Shown piece after piece: positions 1 through 14,000 of a stretch of DNA of 64,000 bases. The first letter of the stretch is position 1. The number at the start of each line of letters is the position of its first letter. The stretch spans positions 15,193,872 to 15,257,871 of the forward strand of contig NC_087068.1 of assembly GCF_963678635.1 (NCBI RefSeq), in the 5' to 3' direction. The position numbers and the translations under genes are program-made. The notes under the pieces are model-generated. The model was not told the DNA's origin and made no database searches. It was given only the letters and a program-made list of their open reading frames with translations. This stretch comes from Symsagittifera roscoffensis (taxonomy: Eukaryota; Xenacoelomorpha; Acoela; Convolutidae).

Positions 1-2087
1 CTACTCCGGCGGCAACAGTGGACTCCTCGGTGCATCGGGTCACAGTGCGAAGAGTCTCAGCAACCTCAGTGCAGACCCATCTTCTTCAACAAATAACAAC
101 AACAATAATCATTTGCATTTCAACTTCGTCACACAGTCGAACAACCTCTACTCTCTAGAACAGCTGCAACACATGCACAATGGGTCAGTGTTTTTATGTC
201 ATGGTTGTCATAATGCCTTCTGTCGATAAAGCAAAACACAAGGTTCCGATCACAGTCATAAAAAAGTTCCGATCACAATCATTTTTTTTTCAAATTGTGT
301 TGTGTTTTTGTTCGTGGCGCATATCTTAACCGAGGAATATTCGATTGCAATAGTAAAAAAAAGGCATATTCGACAACAGTTTTCCTCGAAAAGAGAATTG
401 AAAAACAAAACAAAACAACATCAAGACTTAAATTTTCTGTTCTCAAGGTGGCGCTTAAATAAATCTCGAAAATTAGTTTTACTGGTGTAAAAATACGAAT
501 TTTCACAGCTTCCATAAAAGCTGATCGCTTTATTATAGGCCTGCTGGCTCGCTTTATTTGCACGAAATAAGACTAAAGTGGTTTTTGAATGTTCGAATCA
601 CGACTGAAAGGGCTTTAATATTCATGATATATCACTGGACCCATTCCAATGGTGATGTGCAGTACCTGATTTTGCTTTACAAAACACCCGGAGACAAAGT
701 TTCTCAGCGCCAAACTCAGTGCCAGTGATCGGAACAAAATTGAAACGAAAATTGCGCTGGTTTTAGTTCGATCCTAGAAGAGGACGAGAAAGACTCGGCA
801 GTAGGGGGGAATCCAGCATCGGGTGGACTAGACGACTCCACGATGACGTCAGCTAGCCACCACTCTTTCCACAGCACATCATCCCATCCCCACTCTGCTC
901 AAGGCAGTACAGTAAACTCACCCTACACATCAACCCCGCATGCATCATTCAAACATGGCAGGTCCATCTCCATGCTCACTGGCAGTTCCTCCAACACATC
1001 GACATTGGAAGGAGACCGTTCTCAAACAAGGTGGGTGTGCTGACAAGAATACTGATTAGTAAGTAGATCCGAGTTATCTCCTACAATTCCAAAAACAGCT
1101 ACAATTCCACTTTTTTAACCAAGAAACAGCGTTCTTGAAGATTGATTTAGGCCTGATCATTATATCAAGCCTTCCGATATAAAACACAAAAGACAAGTGT
1201 ACATTTTCTATAGAAAAAGTTGTCACGTAGTTTTTACAACACGGTAATTGCTACAGTTTTTGTAAATTAGACAGGCAATTTTACTAAAAGTGGTTCTTTG
1301 AATTCTCTTTGCCTTATCTTTAGCTTGGACAACATATTCTTTGAATCCATTTTGGCTCTAGCTCTGTATTTTTATAGTGGCTTCTCTATTGGTCTGAGAC
1401 CCAGCTCTAGTAGTGGGCGGAACAACAAGATAGGAGGGCTGGACAAAAGGGACTCAATTGGGTCCATTCGCACCAAGAGCACCCCAGACCTCACTTTGGG
1501 AATGGGGTACGAGAAGATGCGACAGAGTCTAGAGTCTATCAATGACTGTGAGTTGAAGCAATTGATGAGACAACATTTCTGTCTAATATTTTGAGCTTTG
1601 TTCTGTGAAGCTTGTCAAGTTTTTAACATGCGAATGAACGAAGTGAAGAGACTTATGAAGATCGCGTTTTCTTCAGATAAATTCTCAAAATTTGTTCACG
1701 CTCAAGTTTTTTTTCAAATCATTAATTCTAAAAGGCAGGCAAGTTGCTATTCTCCAATAAAAAACGCCAAATGGCGTAAAAAGGCGAATGGCGTCTAGTT
1801 TCAAAATTGGGTTTTCGTTTTTAGGATTTAAGTGATTTAAAAAAATTTCTCACATACATAACCTGACAAAAGTCCCGGAGAAACTTTTCAAAAATGATGT
1901 CGCATTTCGCTTACTTGAAAATGTTTAGGCTCAAAACTGATCTTAAACTATTATTTTTTGTTTATAAGTTACTCCCTTTGTTTTCAGCCGTGGATTCAAT
2001 AAATGCACAGAAGGCTGGAATTTTAATTGAACCCAACTCCAGTTTCCTGAATCCAGAATTCCCAGAACTGGTGGACATGGAGACCAG
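1..2087 (+). CDS. RhoGEF exons 1-4: N-terminal low-complexity linker
   Basis: These are four coding exons (1-183, 767-1030, 1378-1547, 1988-2087) rich in Ser, Asn, His and Thr. Exon 1 contains an Asn run and exon 2 a Ser/His-rich stretch. Exon 3 has KSTPDLTLGMGYEKM, a Ser/Thr-rich motif that could be phosphorylated. Exon 2 starts at the TTTTAG acceptor ending at 766, because the later TAG at 775-777 would break the frame. No folded domain is evident; this looks like the disordered region ahead of the DH domain. Confidence 0.75.
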
Positions 2088-5000
2088 GTATGATAAGAGT
2101 TCTTTTGTTTGAGAGCAATGTTGATTCATGTGCGTTGCCTGAGGATAAGGCAACATTACCCAATGAAAAAATAAATTGTGTGTAGTTTTTAACCAAAGGC
2201 ACAACTGCGGTTTTATGTCAAGCCTTTTCTCTGCTGGAATAATTGTCTTAACTTAACACCCCAATTTAACCCAATTCATCAGTTTTCTAGAAAAGTTTGA
2301 ATTGTTAAGTTGTTACTTTACCTCAGTTTGGATCCTGTTTAACATGCCCCTGTTGCAAGGGAGGTTATTCGTTACTAGTACAGATTATGCACAAGCTTAA
2401 TGATTGAGCTAGTCTTTTCATTTTATAGCAGTCGAATTTTTTAATTAGGTGCCTCAAGGAGAATAGTTAATTAGATCCCTTATTTGAACTGTTTTTTGTT
2501 TTTTTTTCAGATGGGACAAGACAGTGCCAGACTGGTTAGTGAAGGGACTGCAGAAGTACTCGGTGCAGGAGCAGAGTGCAATCCACGAACTACTCACCAC
2601 TGAACACAACTTCCTCCGAGAACTTGACCTGGTCGAATTGTACATCGACAACATCAACCACAGGTACGGATCTCTTGCAGGTTTTTACTCGCTGTCTTAG
2701 ATTGATTGTTAATGAAAAAGAAAACTGAACGCAAATTTTTTTTCTAATTTAGTTTCTTGGCTGAAATGAGATGGTTGAAATGAGTGTTTTTAAAAGTCAA
2801 CGAAGTGAAGAAACTTACATGGTCGTGATGTTTGTTTTTCTCGAAAATTTTTTGCACTCTCAAAGTTAATTTTTCGAGGTCTGACTTTTAATGAATTCTT
2901 TTCAGTTCAATTCGAGTTCGTTTGCTGAGATGCAGGCAGTTTCTGCTCTTCAAAAACAACAACATTAGTTCGTTTTAAAAAAAATTCTCAGTGAAATATA
3001 GAATTAGCATGCCTCAAATTGGGTGTGTTTTATCTAAGAAGTGCTTGTCATAATTGTGATGAGCTTTAAAATTATTACGATAAGCCAATTATGAAAGAGT
3101 TATGAGCTTTAAGGTTATTGTTCTGACCATTCAAAACGGAGAGGAACTTTGTATTTGGCTGTGTTGCAGTTTTTTTTCAAAAAGTTATCCCAGTATCGAA
3201 AAAAAAACAGGTGTAAAGTTTTTGGTTCTGTTTATGAATTCGAATAAGTCCAAACTTGGTCTCAAATATTGTTGCGACGCTAATATTATTGCGACAACAT
3301 GTGTTCCATTTGATCAATAACCAGCTATGAAGTACAGCCAATGCTAAAGATATTAATACAGACTATTATATTACAAATAGCACTTTAGCTTCAAGGTATC
3401 ATGGATCTGTAGCGTAGAGGTAAAGAAGGAGACCCACAGCAAAATAAGAGGGTATGAAACTGGGCAGGGTCGGATGTTTTAGTGAAATTTTTGGTATACT
3501 AGCTAGAATGCGTCCGCTCTATAAATTGAGGCAAGTTAGTTGGTAAAATTCTTTTTTGTTAAAATTGTCTGGTATTGCTAATGCGTCATAATTGGCTTGC
3601 GTCACTTAGCAATTATGGACACTCATAATAGGAGTGCGTTACTTGAGAAATTTTATAGACTCAAGGTTTTTTTTCATTCAGTTTTTCCCAGTAGCGTTAT
3701 CGGTCATATTTTTGCTTGGTTATGCGAAGTGCAACTTCGCCTCTGTGTTTATGCTTAATTTAAGCCATGCAATCGTAGTTTTACTTGAGTAAATTTAGTT
3801 GTTGGTGTTTTCAGCGCCATTTTGCGACTCTAAAATTCAAATGAGTTTTTATTATATGATTTTTGTTTCGATTTTTTTGTCAGAGTCGATGAACGTAGTT
3901 CAGACTCTTAAATAGATCGAGATGATTTTTTCTTTTTTTTAGAACTCTTAAAATTTGTTCAGGCTCAATTTTATTTGCGTGGTTTGAATTATGAGTTTTT
4001 TCAAGTTCACTTCATTTCCTTTGTTAAAAGGAAGGCAAACTCCACTATCGAACAGCGAAAGGGTAAAGGTCAAGAAAAACGTGATCGACTTCTAATTTAG
4101 AAGATGGAGTTTAATTTTCAGATTTCGCAGCCACAAAATTTTTACCATTTGATCCACTTCTGTTGATTTGTCAATCATAAATTGTTCTAGAATATCAAAT
4201 AGCTTTGAGAGCATCATCATCATCATGCTGCTTTCAATATTTAGACACCTTTCCTTGTTCTCAGAGGGGTTAGTTGATATATCTTCGTTTCTTCGTCGGC
4301 TGTTTCTCGTATTTTGTGGGGTTGCGTTGTTTCCGATTCTTCTTTTCTATGTTTTCTTAAATTGCACTTCGTCGTATATTCATTAATATAAAATGCTCGA
4401 GCCAGTAAAAACAGAGCTTTTTTGCTCCTAAACAAGTCTACCCTCAAGTGGGTACATTAGCTGAGGAGCTTAAGAGGAGAATACAGATATTTGCTCAATT
4501 CATGTAGCTTTTCAAGTTTCTGGTGCAAACCATCTGAGGACATAAAACTCATTCCCAACTTAGTTTCATGGCAAGCAATTTCAAGATCTCCTGTAAGTTT
4601 TTTTGTACATTTCGTTCAACGCTTTCACTTCTTTTTCCCAGACCGTCCAGCTGTTTTCATCAATACTACTTGAAAGTTTTCAATCTTAAATAAAGTATCC
4701 AGTCTCTTCATTTTTTTCATCAAAGCCATCCCTTATAACTAGATCATTTGTTCCTCCCATTATTGCAACTATTTCAACGTTTTTGCGTTTTGAATCATTC
4801 AGTACATTCTGACTGGCTAATGCATTAAGGCCAGCTCCGGGACACGACACCGCAATTGTATCTTACAGATAACTGCCGTTCACAGTTGAATCACTAATGA
4901 CAGCTTGTATAAAAGATTATTTAAACTCAGTGACCATTGATGATATGATTTGAGACTTTCTCATCCAATACAACTTTTTGTTAGCAGATTCTCAATTATT

Positions 5001-8000
5001 GCATCTTTATTTGAAGGCATGATATAAATATCTTAAATTATTTGTTTCCATCGTTTCCTTGTCAGCTTTTCAAACAACTTCAATCTTCAAACTTTCGAAA
5101 AATTCTTCCTACAAAGAACAGTAGAAATTGACTCTCGAATGGTTACGTTACCACAATTTATAGCAGAAACTCATATAAGAGAACATTCAATTTGATCCTC
5201 AAGTTAAACCCCAACGGGTTAGATAGCCACTTTTATTTTGTTTGAGATAAAAATGTTTCCTAAACAGGCAAGTTTTGAAATGTTTCAAAATTTTTGGCTA
5301 ACAGCTTGTAATAGGCTAATGATAATAGAGCTAAGGCTAATATATTTGTACTTGAAATTCAACGGTTGAAAAATTTTCTTAAATATTTCAATTTTTTTTT
5401 CGGTTCATTGACACCTTTCAACTCTGTTGGCTAGGTGTGTATAGTTTCAGTTATAATGGGTATAATTATTTCATAAGATTTTGATAATTATTTTGGATGA
5501 AATTAGGTTCAAAACGTATCACGATTATAACGCTCCAAAAGCTTTGTTGATTTTAATGGCTTTTAAATTCGATGTGAATTGAAATAAGTTTAATTCTAAA
5601 TATTTTTCTAGACTAGATTGGCGGCAATGGAATGTAACCAAGCAGATGGGAACGCACGCTGCTTCTGACGTCTCCAGCTATCTTTTTGGAGCACCGGAAG
5701 TGAGGACTACCTTAGCGGCACTATCTAAGCGGCTGTTGAAGAAACTGACAGAGCGGCGCAGCTGGGCCAGAAGAGAAGGGCCCAATGGGGAGGAACCTCA
5801 GTATGTGATGGATGTATCAGCGGTACTCTATAGTCATGTAAGTGCAGATTTCGTTGCAAGAAAAATTTAGATAAAAATCGATTACATGAATTTTGTTTTG
5901 AATTTTTTTAGAATGAGTTTCCGAGAGTATTTAGCCTAAAATTTTGGAATTGAAAAATATTGCAAATGGAGTCGACAATTCATCCGCCTCCTTAAGGTGG
6001 GACAGGCTGCGGCGAATTGGATGACATCTCCCTCCCCACGGTCTTCCTGCACTAAGCAGGCCGGGGGCTAATACAAAAAAAAATCGTCTGTTAACTTTAG
6101 TTAACTATCGGTTGGCTATGTTCTAACTTAAGTGTTTTTGTTTTAGTTTTGTGATAGAGACAATATTGACAGTTACATCAAAGCGTTTCATAGGCTGACC
6201 ATCAGTCAGGACACAGCGAAGAAATTTTACGACGACGCCAGAGAAAACATGGCAGAGTTTCGCAAATTTGTCAATGAGTGCAGTAAGAACCCGGCAATGA
6301 AGCGACGAACATTACTGGACACAAGAGGTGCCATAATACAGAGACCTCACAAGTACCCGGCGCTTATTTCTGCACTGATAAAATCAGCTCAGAAAGAACT
6401 GGACGCTGAAAAAACGCAGTCGGCAGCCGAGAAATTAGAAAGGCTAAACAGTTGCCAAAAAGCTGTGAATACGATTTTGACCCAGATTGATAAACTGTTG
6501 AGAGAACACCAAATGAGTGAATTGTTGAAAGATATCTGGAGTAAAACGGACAGCAAGCCATTAACTTTGGAAATGAGGGATCCGAGTGATAGAAGGTCAG
6601 AAGTGAGGCTGCCGTTTGAGAAGCGATCTATCGAGGCAATGAAAACAAGACTTCTGAAGCCGTTCACTGTGAAGTTGACGACGGAGGGTATGAAGGACAA
6701 AGTGAAAAATGTGTTGATTTTGGTCATGGAAGACTGTCTGATACTGCTTGAAATTAAGGCAAGTTGCGATGTTCTTATCAAAAATGTGATGATTGAACAA
6801 ACAATTCATCTAGCAAAGATCATCACACTAGCAAGGATCAGCAAACGAACTCTTTAGCGTGAACCGCGGTTGTTGTCATAAAAAAGAACTGCGAACCATT
6901 TTTGAGCTTGTTCGTTTTTCAAAAAGTGAATTATGAACAAGTTGAAAAAAGGATTATTAACTTTCTATATAGGTTGTTTAAGAGTCGACTCCTATGCTTG
7001 TTTTTTTTTACAGAAAAAGTTTTTAAATTTTTTCAGGCTCAAGTTTGCTTTTTTGCAGTTTGAATTATGATTTTTTTCTAAAGTTCAGTTCATTTCCTTT
7101 GTTTACACTAGCGTCAGCTGAGTGCATTATTAAGAAACTTCTTTTTTTCTAATCTAATTCGCAAAAATTGGTGCCACTTTTCGGGTACCATTACAGCTTC
7201 TTGATAGAATGTGCTTTGACATTCGAATAGTAATAAGGGGCATGCATTGTTTTCTCTTAAATTTGAAAATCTTTCAAAATTTTAAAATCTTTCGTTATTT
7301 TAAATTTTAAAAAAGTCATTTTTTTTCTGTTTCCTTGTGCTTGTTGTTTTAAAAATTGTTTTTTGAGGTTGTTAATTTTTTAGGCGTCGGTTGGTTGAGT
7401 TAGGTCTGATTGACCTAATGGAATTACTGAATTTGTTTTTTTTTGTTAAGGACCCTAACGCGCCTCAATATATGCTTCTGTCTGTGCCCAAAGTTGTTCC
7501 AGTGATGATGGCAGAGACCATGATCATCTCAGCTGGAGAGACTCTAAGAGACGAACAGGTTCATTTGATTGACAAGAAGTACCCCTCTCTCAGTACAATC
7601 ACACTCAAGTCTAGGACAGAAAAGGACGATTTCTTCAAGATTTGCAATTCCATTAAGCCAGGAGTAGGGACGTCCTCTAGCTTCACAGCAGCTGAAGGTC
7701 ACTTAGGGTCAGGAGGATTTGGCAAGCCCAAAAATCACAGTACGCAATAATAATAATCATAATAAAATTAATAGTAATAATAAATATAAATTGTTTACAG
7801 GCAGAAAATTTAGAAGTTCACAATACATGCCAATAGCAAATTTAATAGTGAAATGTTAGCTTCGGACTTTGTTAACATAGTACTTTTTACCTTAGCGAGC
7901 TAACAAGCGTAATGTATTAGTAGGACTTCGTTTTCTAACTAACTCGCAAATAAAAAGCCTCATTTGGTGGCACTGTTGCTATGATCACGATCTGCAGCAT

Positions 8001-11000
8001 TGGAAATTACGTAGCATCTGATCTCTGCTTATTAGTGGCTAGTGTTTGACATTAGTTAAGCGTCCGTGCCTGAGAGGGAATGACGCGAGACTCCAAATCT
8101 CGAGGTCGCAGGTTCGGATCCGACACAGCAGCAAAAGTTTTACTATTTCGAGATGTATTTTTAGTGGATCTTATTTCTTTTCAAAGAGCTCCTTTGTTGA
8201 CGGTTTCTCGCTAGTGTTTGCGAAGCACAGCTTCGCCTGTATAAATCTTGTTTTTAGTTCTTACATGGTGTTATTTTGGCATATGAACTTGTTGTTTTTA
8301 AATCATTGAGCATAGAAAAAGAATTTGCATGTCACAATGGAAGTGAAATTTACTGTTGCGATCAGCTTAGTGTGTTATTACGAACCTTTTTTTTCTAATT
8401 TAACTTGCAAATAAAAGTCTTCATTAAAAGTGTTGACTTATTTGGAAATTTCAGTGTAGCATTGGAAATTGCATAATATCTGTTCTCTGCTTGATTTGTG
8501 GCTAGTGTTTGGTGCCTATTAAGCTTCTGTGGATGATTGGTTAGTGTGTGAGACTCTCATTCTCTAGTTCGCAGGTCGAATCTCAGAGGTAGCCGACTTT
8601 TTACTAATTCGAGGCTTATTTCTAAATTTATTATTGCACTTTATAGAGCTGCTTGTTGTCGTGTTCTCGCAAATGTTTGGGAAGCGAAGCTTCGCCTCTG
8701 TGTTTGAATTATGTTAATTAGCGGCAATGGTCGTTGTTTCAAGACTTTTTACTCGCGAATTGATTTAATTTATAGCGGATTTTCGGATATATTTATAGCG
8801 GATATATTTATAGCGGATTTATAAATATGCAAACAGTGGATAGCTTGATCATAACAACAACTAATTTTTTGCGAGCCAAATGATTATTGGAGTCGGGCTT
8901 GCTAGTTATTTCAAAACATTCTAGTAGTAGAATAATGCGATCTCTTTAATTTTTCGCCCCTAGGGTACCTAGTATTGAATTTTCATCCCTATTAGGAAAA
9001 AAATCAACGGTGCTATATATGTAAACTTTGTACCTATTAACGAATGTCCCTACCCATTTTGCAAAAGGGGGAAACAGTTAAAGAGATCCGAAAAATGCTA
9101 TCATAAAAAAGCATTTGCTATCCCAAAATGAGGAGGAAAGATGGAGTTGTCAAATTTTTCCAATAGGAGGTTAATTCTGTCTAGAATTAGTTTAGATCAA
9201 TTGAGAATTTTTGTTTTAGGCTTTAAGAGCACCTCTACCCCTGCCCAGAGGTCAAACTCGCAGTCGAAACTGCAGGGCAGTCAAAACTCAAACTCAATTC
9301 TAAATTATACACCATCTATCGTCACAACAACTGACTCTTCAGGAACTGGAGGAGGCGGCGGTAGTATCGGCAACTCATCCTCATTTAAGAGTCATGACTC
9401 GAGGTCAGAGTTGGACGTACATGAGTTATTTTGATCATTCTAACCATCCCCATATATGGTGTCTGGTAAAAAGAATATCCAACATTAGGGCCATTTTGAA
9501 GTTCTACAAAAACTCTGGAATGATAATTTTGGAATGATAATTTTTCTGATACATTTTTTGTCATATTTCTTCAGTTCTTTAGTATTCCTGAATTTGTCCG
9601 ATTTGCTTTCAAAAGCAATAGATTGTCTGAAAAGAATTCTTTGAACCCATCAAATCTGTTCGATGCTACGTCTAAGTCCAATATTTTGAATACTTCGCAG
9701 GTATCTCTCAGATCATTTATTGATGTTTCAGGTCAACAACCACAGATACCCACACCCTGGAATTGCCAGAACTCGTTATCCAGAAACCCTCTCTGTCTAA
9801 TAGTCCAGGCTTCAACACATCGTCAATGGGTAGTCTAAATGATAGTTTCATTTCGATGGGGGACCAAGTTAGTGTGTTTACTGAGAGAGGCGCAGAGGAA
9901 GTGGAGGAGGGTGGTGGGAGTAGTAGTCAGGACAGTTTGGGGGTGAAAGTGGAAGCGTGTTATGATCAATTGAACCAACTCCTGGACGAGATTTTCTGCC
10001 ACAAGGTAAATTAAGGCTCTTGCTGGTGCGCGTTGATTTTTCTCTTTTGTTAAATCAAATTATTATCGAACTTACTAGTGAAGTTTTTACTACTTATCTC
10101 AAATAAGTAGTGAAGATGCTGCGGCTCTTTCCCCACCCCACATGCGATTGTTTACTTGTAACTTTTTGCCTGTTTACTACAAACGTTGGGCTACGGACTA
10201 ATTAGGTCATCTTTAGCATATTTAGTCTTCATACTTAGCCCTGTAAAACCCCCGTTATACCATAAAAATGATTCTTATATGAGGTGGTGGGAGGAAAAAG
10301 AGCCGATACTGATAATGGTCATGTTTTTTTCTCTCAAAAAAACGGCGCGAAAAAAACGTAAATGACATTTAGTTTCAAAATGGATTCTAATTTTCAGATT
10401 TCCCAGCGGAATCAAAAAGCTATCTATTCATCGCATTGAATCTAGCTGATAATTTTCTCAGATTTGATTACTTTTATCAAAAAAAGTATCAATCATAAAA
10501 TAGTTTCGAGGCGATTTTTTCAGGCAAATTGTTTCGAAAACTATATAATTCATTTGACTCTTCTTCAACTGTCTGTTGAACGTCATGAAAGCATTTTCAG
10601 TTTTCTATTTTTTAACCGTTTTTTATTAAGAGTTGATGAACTTTGATAAGACTCGTAGATAGGTCATGATGATTTTTTCTCAGAAAAAGTTTGAAATTTG
10701 TTCAGGCTCAACTTTGATTTTTAGCAGTTTGTTTTTTGATTTCTTTTTAAATTCAGCTCATTTCATCTGTGTAAAGGAAGGCAAACTCCACTGTCGAACA
10801 GTGAACGTGTAAAAGCTATGAAAAGCGTGACTGACATCTAATTTCGAAAATGGAATTTAATTATCAGATTTTCCAGCGAAGTACAAATTGTATCTTTTGA
10901 TCCAGTTTTCTCGAAGTGGCAAATTTTATCAAAAAAGTATCAACATGAAAAGATTTAGAAATTCAAAGCGTTTTTTCATATTGGGTTCATTTTGTCAGCA

Positions 11001-14000
11001 AAATGCCAATCATAAATTGTTATTGAAATTCAAAGAGTTAAAAAGCATCTATTTTTTTCTTAGAAATTTGAAAATAGGTATTTTTTGGGAAAAAAATCAG
11101 TTCATTATTTTTGGTCTACTTTCGTGCATTTTCTTTTCCAAGTGTTTGTTGGCTACGTGATTTTTGAAAGTCAGTTGTTCTTTTTTCTAGCGCTCCTTTG
11201 CTGAAGTTGCGTATATGATCTGCATTGAGTTCACTTTTTTTGCATCTCGATGACTCAGCATAATCCTCGGAATGAGCTTAATATCTCGCGAGACAACTTT
11301 TAACTGCCCAATTGTGAACAATTTTATCAAAAACAATCAGAATACCGTCAAGAAAAATCTTGTTTTGATACAACCAAATACGTATTCACAAATTTCCTTT
11401 TCCATTTTGTTTTTTCTATTCAAACCGTACTCGCTGTATACACTGGTGAGCTAGCGAGCGTAGCGTATTAATGTGACTCTATTTTTTTCCAAACTAAATC
11501 GCAAATAAAAGTTCAGTGGCACGATTGCTATGATAACGATATCTGTAGCATTGGAAATTTCGTAGCATCCGTTTTTTTGCTTTAATTGTGGCCGAGCGTT
11601 AAGCCTCCGTGGCAGAGAGGGAATGATGGGAGACTCCCAATGTTGAGATCGCAGGTTCGAGTTCGACATATCGCAAAAGTTTAACGAATCCAAGTCTTAT
11701 TTTTACGTTTTTATTTTCGTTTTTAGAGCAGATTTTTTGTCATTTTATCGCTAGTGTTTGCGAAGCCCAGCTTCGCTTTTGTGGAAAACATGGTCTCTGC
11801 TTTTTACGAGAGATTTTTCAAATATTTTGTTCACTCAGGTTGCACTTGCTGTTGTTGAATTATTTTTTTTTGTTTTTGTGAAATAGCACCGGAAATATTT
11901 GCCATTACTCTATGTTTTTTGCGTTAATTGGGCCAGAGTTTATTTTGTTAGGACCGCAATGTCTTGATTTTGTTTCAGCTTTCTATGAAATTGAAAATGG
12001 AAGGGAATATATTTATTTAGAGTCAATGAATCGTCGTGGTGTTTTTTTTCAGGAAAAATTCCGTTTACGCTCGAATTTCTTTTTTCCTTATTTAAATTGG
12101 ATTTTTTTTCAGATGGATGAAAGTAAACATTTTGGCTCACGGTGCGTTACTTTTGCGAAGTAAAACATTTCACACGCTACTGCTCGTGAACTAAAATTGT
12201 TCTCAAGTTGTTTTTTTTCTAGTCCTTGGAGCAAGGCGAATCTCTCAAACAGAGCATCTCGTCTCTCATGTCCGACCTCTCACAACTGAAGAAATCAACT
12301 ACTCTCATGAACCAGTCTCCACTCCACGATCCCACCAAGAGCAACCCTCCAAATTATCCTGTCTCCAGGCTAGTGCACATTGAAATTTTTCAGTAACTTA
12401 TAATTGTAATTTATTTTTGTTTATAAGCTCACCTTCATCCTTCATTATATAAAAAAAAGAAATTGCCGGAAGTTGCTGTTCGAAAAATGGATTGAACAAA
12501 AACAGCGCAAAAAATTCGATTGAAAAATGCAATCATATTTCTTGTGAATGCTATTTTGACTGTTCTTCAGGTCGGAGAGCTGTAGAATGAAACTTGCGTT
12601 ATCAGCCAATGAGAGTGAGCTATTGAGTGCGTTTGAGAATGGAGGGGGTAAGAGACCCCTCAGCTTCACCCCTGCTGATTCCAACTCAGGTTTCCACAAG
12701 ACAGAAGGGGGAGGGGGTAAGAGTGCCAGTGGCAGTGGTGGGAGTGGGAGTGGTTTGGAAGGAGGGAGGGGAGTGGGAACCAAAGCGGACTCATACCAAT
12801 CAACCAGTGCAATATTCGACACTCCACAGAAAGTTTGTGATTGATAAGCCTGCACTTCGAGAGGTCGTCTCATTGCCGAAAAAAATTTCAAGTTTCAATG
12901 ATTTTTTTAAATAACTTTTTTAGCTCAGAAACTTTTTGTATAATTAAAAATTTACCGTTTTGGTGTGCTAATTTATTGGCGCCAAATTTGGAAAGGCTTC
13001 ACTTCGAGAGGTCGTCTCATTGCCGAAAAAAATTTCTATGATTTTTTTAAATAACCTTTTTAGCTCAAAAACGTTTTGTAAAATTAAAAATTTAACGTTT
13101 TGGTGTGCTAATTTATTGGCGCCAAATTTGGAAATTTCGTGTTTATAAATTAAAATAGAAGGAATGAAAACAGTTGCGGTGCAATATTGGGAATTTGGGA
13201 ATATTGAATTTGAGTGATTTTTATTTTGTTTCAGAGAACAGTTCATTGCAGTTGTGGAAGTGACACCTCAGAATACATTGCAGAGTAAGTTTGAGACCAT
13301 ACGTCTTTTTTTGCTGAGCGCTTTGTGCCTTTTTGACTTCTTTAGTTTCTTTTAGGTTGGAGAAATCAATTTTGTGTAAAAACGAATATCTACATGGTGC
13401 GAAGGATTACATATCCAGGTAAAATTTATTCTCAGTTATGCTTCCTTTAGATCTGTTTCGCCTCCAGTTGCTCAAGTTATTCCTCTGGTGAACTATTTTA
13501 TTAAACTATATTCATGATTCGCAACAAATGACCCAAAATTTTTTTCAAGGCTAGAGAGTGAGGTAGAGAAAAAGAACAGTGAACTGATGAAGAGCAAGAA
13601 GGACACTCTGGCCATACAGCTGGACTCACTCGTCAAGGAGAGCAAGATCAAATCCATACGCCAGTAAGACCACAGCGACCCTATTTAGACACACAAGCCC
13701 ACGCACAACTAACCGAAAAATAGTTTATCATTACACTTGCGAGAGCATGTCTTGTAATGGGTTACTAGACTTTTTTCCTGTTAACAACTGTTCGCACACA
13801 TTTTAAAGAAATTTTGATGTTGCTTTATTAGTGAACTTTAGCAACTTCGACATTATTTGCCACTTGGCCTAGAGGTAACGCGATTGCGTTTGTACATTAC
13901 GGTCGGGGGTTCATGTCCCTTGCAGGACCTTATTTTTTCGGCATCTATGAAATTGAAAGTTATTTTCACGAAAAAATTTGAATGGTGGGACTTGTGTTTT

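Noticed and set aside
6249-6857. A free-standing 202-residue gene ending at 6857
   Set aside because: It is RhoGEF exon 7 read on into the intron; the PH domain continues at 7451 after splicing.
8060-8126. Functional tRNA gene
   Set aside because: A and B boxes are present, but the acceptor stem does not pair and the same module recurs inside a longer dispersed repeat.
12445-12891. Minus-strand Pro/Leu-rich ORF of 148 residues
   Set aside because: It is the complement of the Gly/Ser-rich exon 12 of the RhoGEF and has no independent support.
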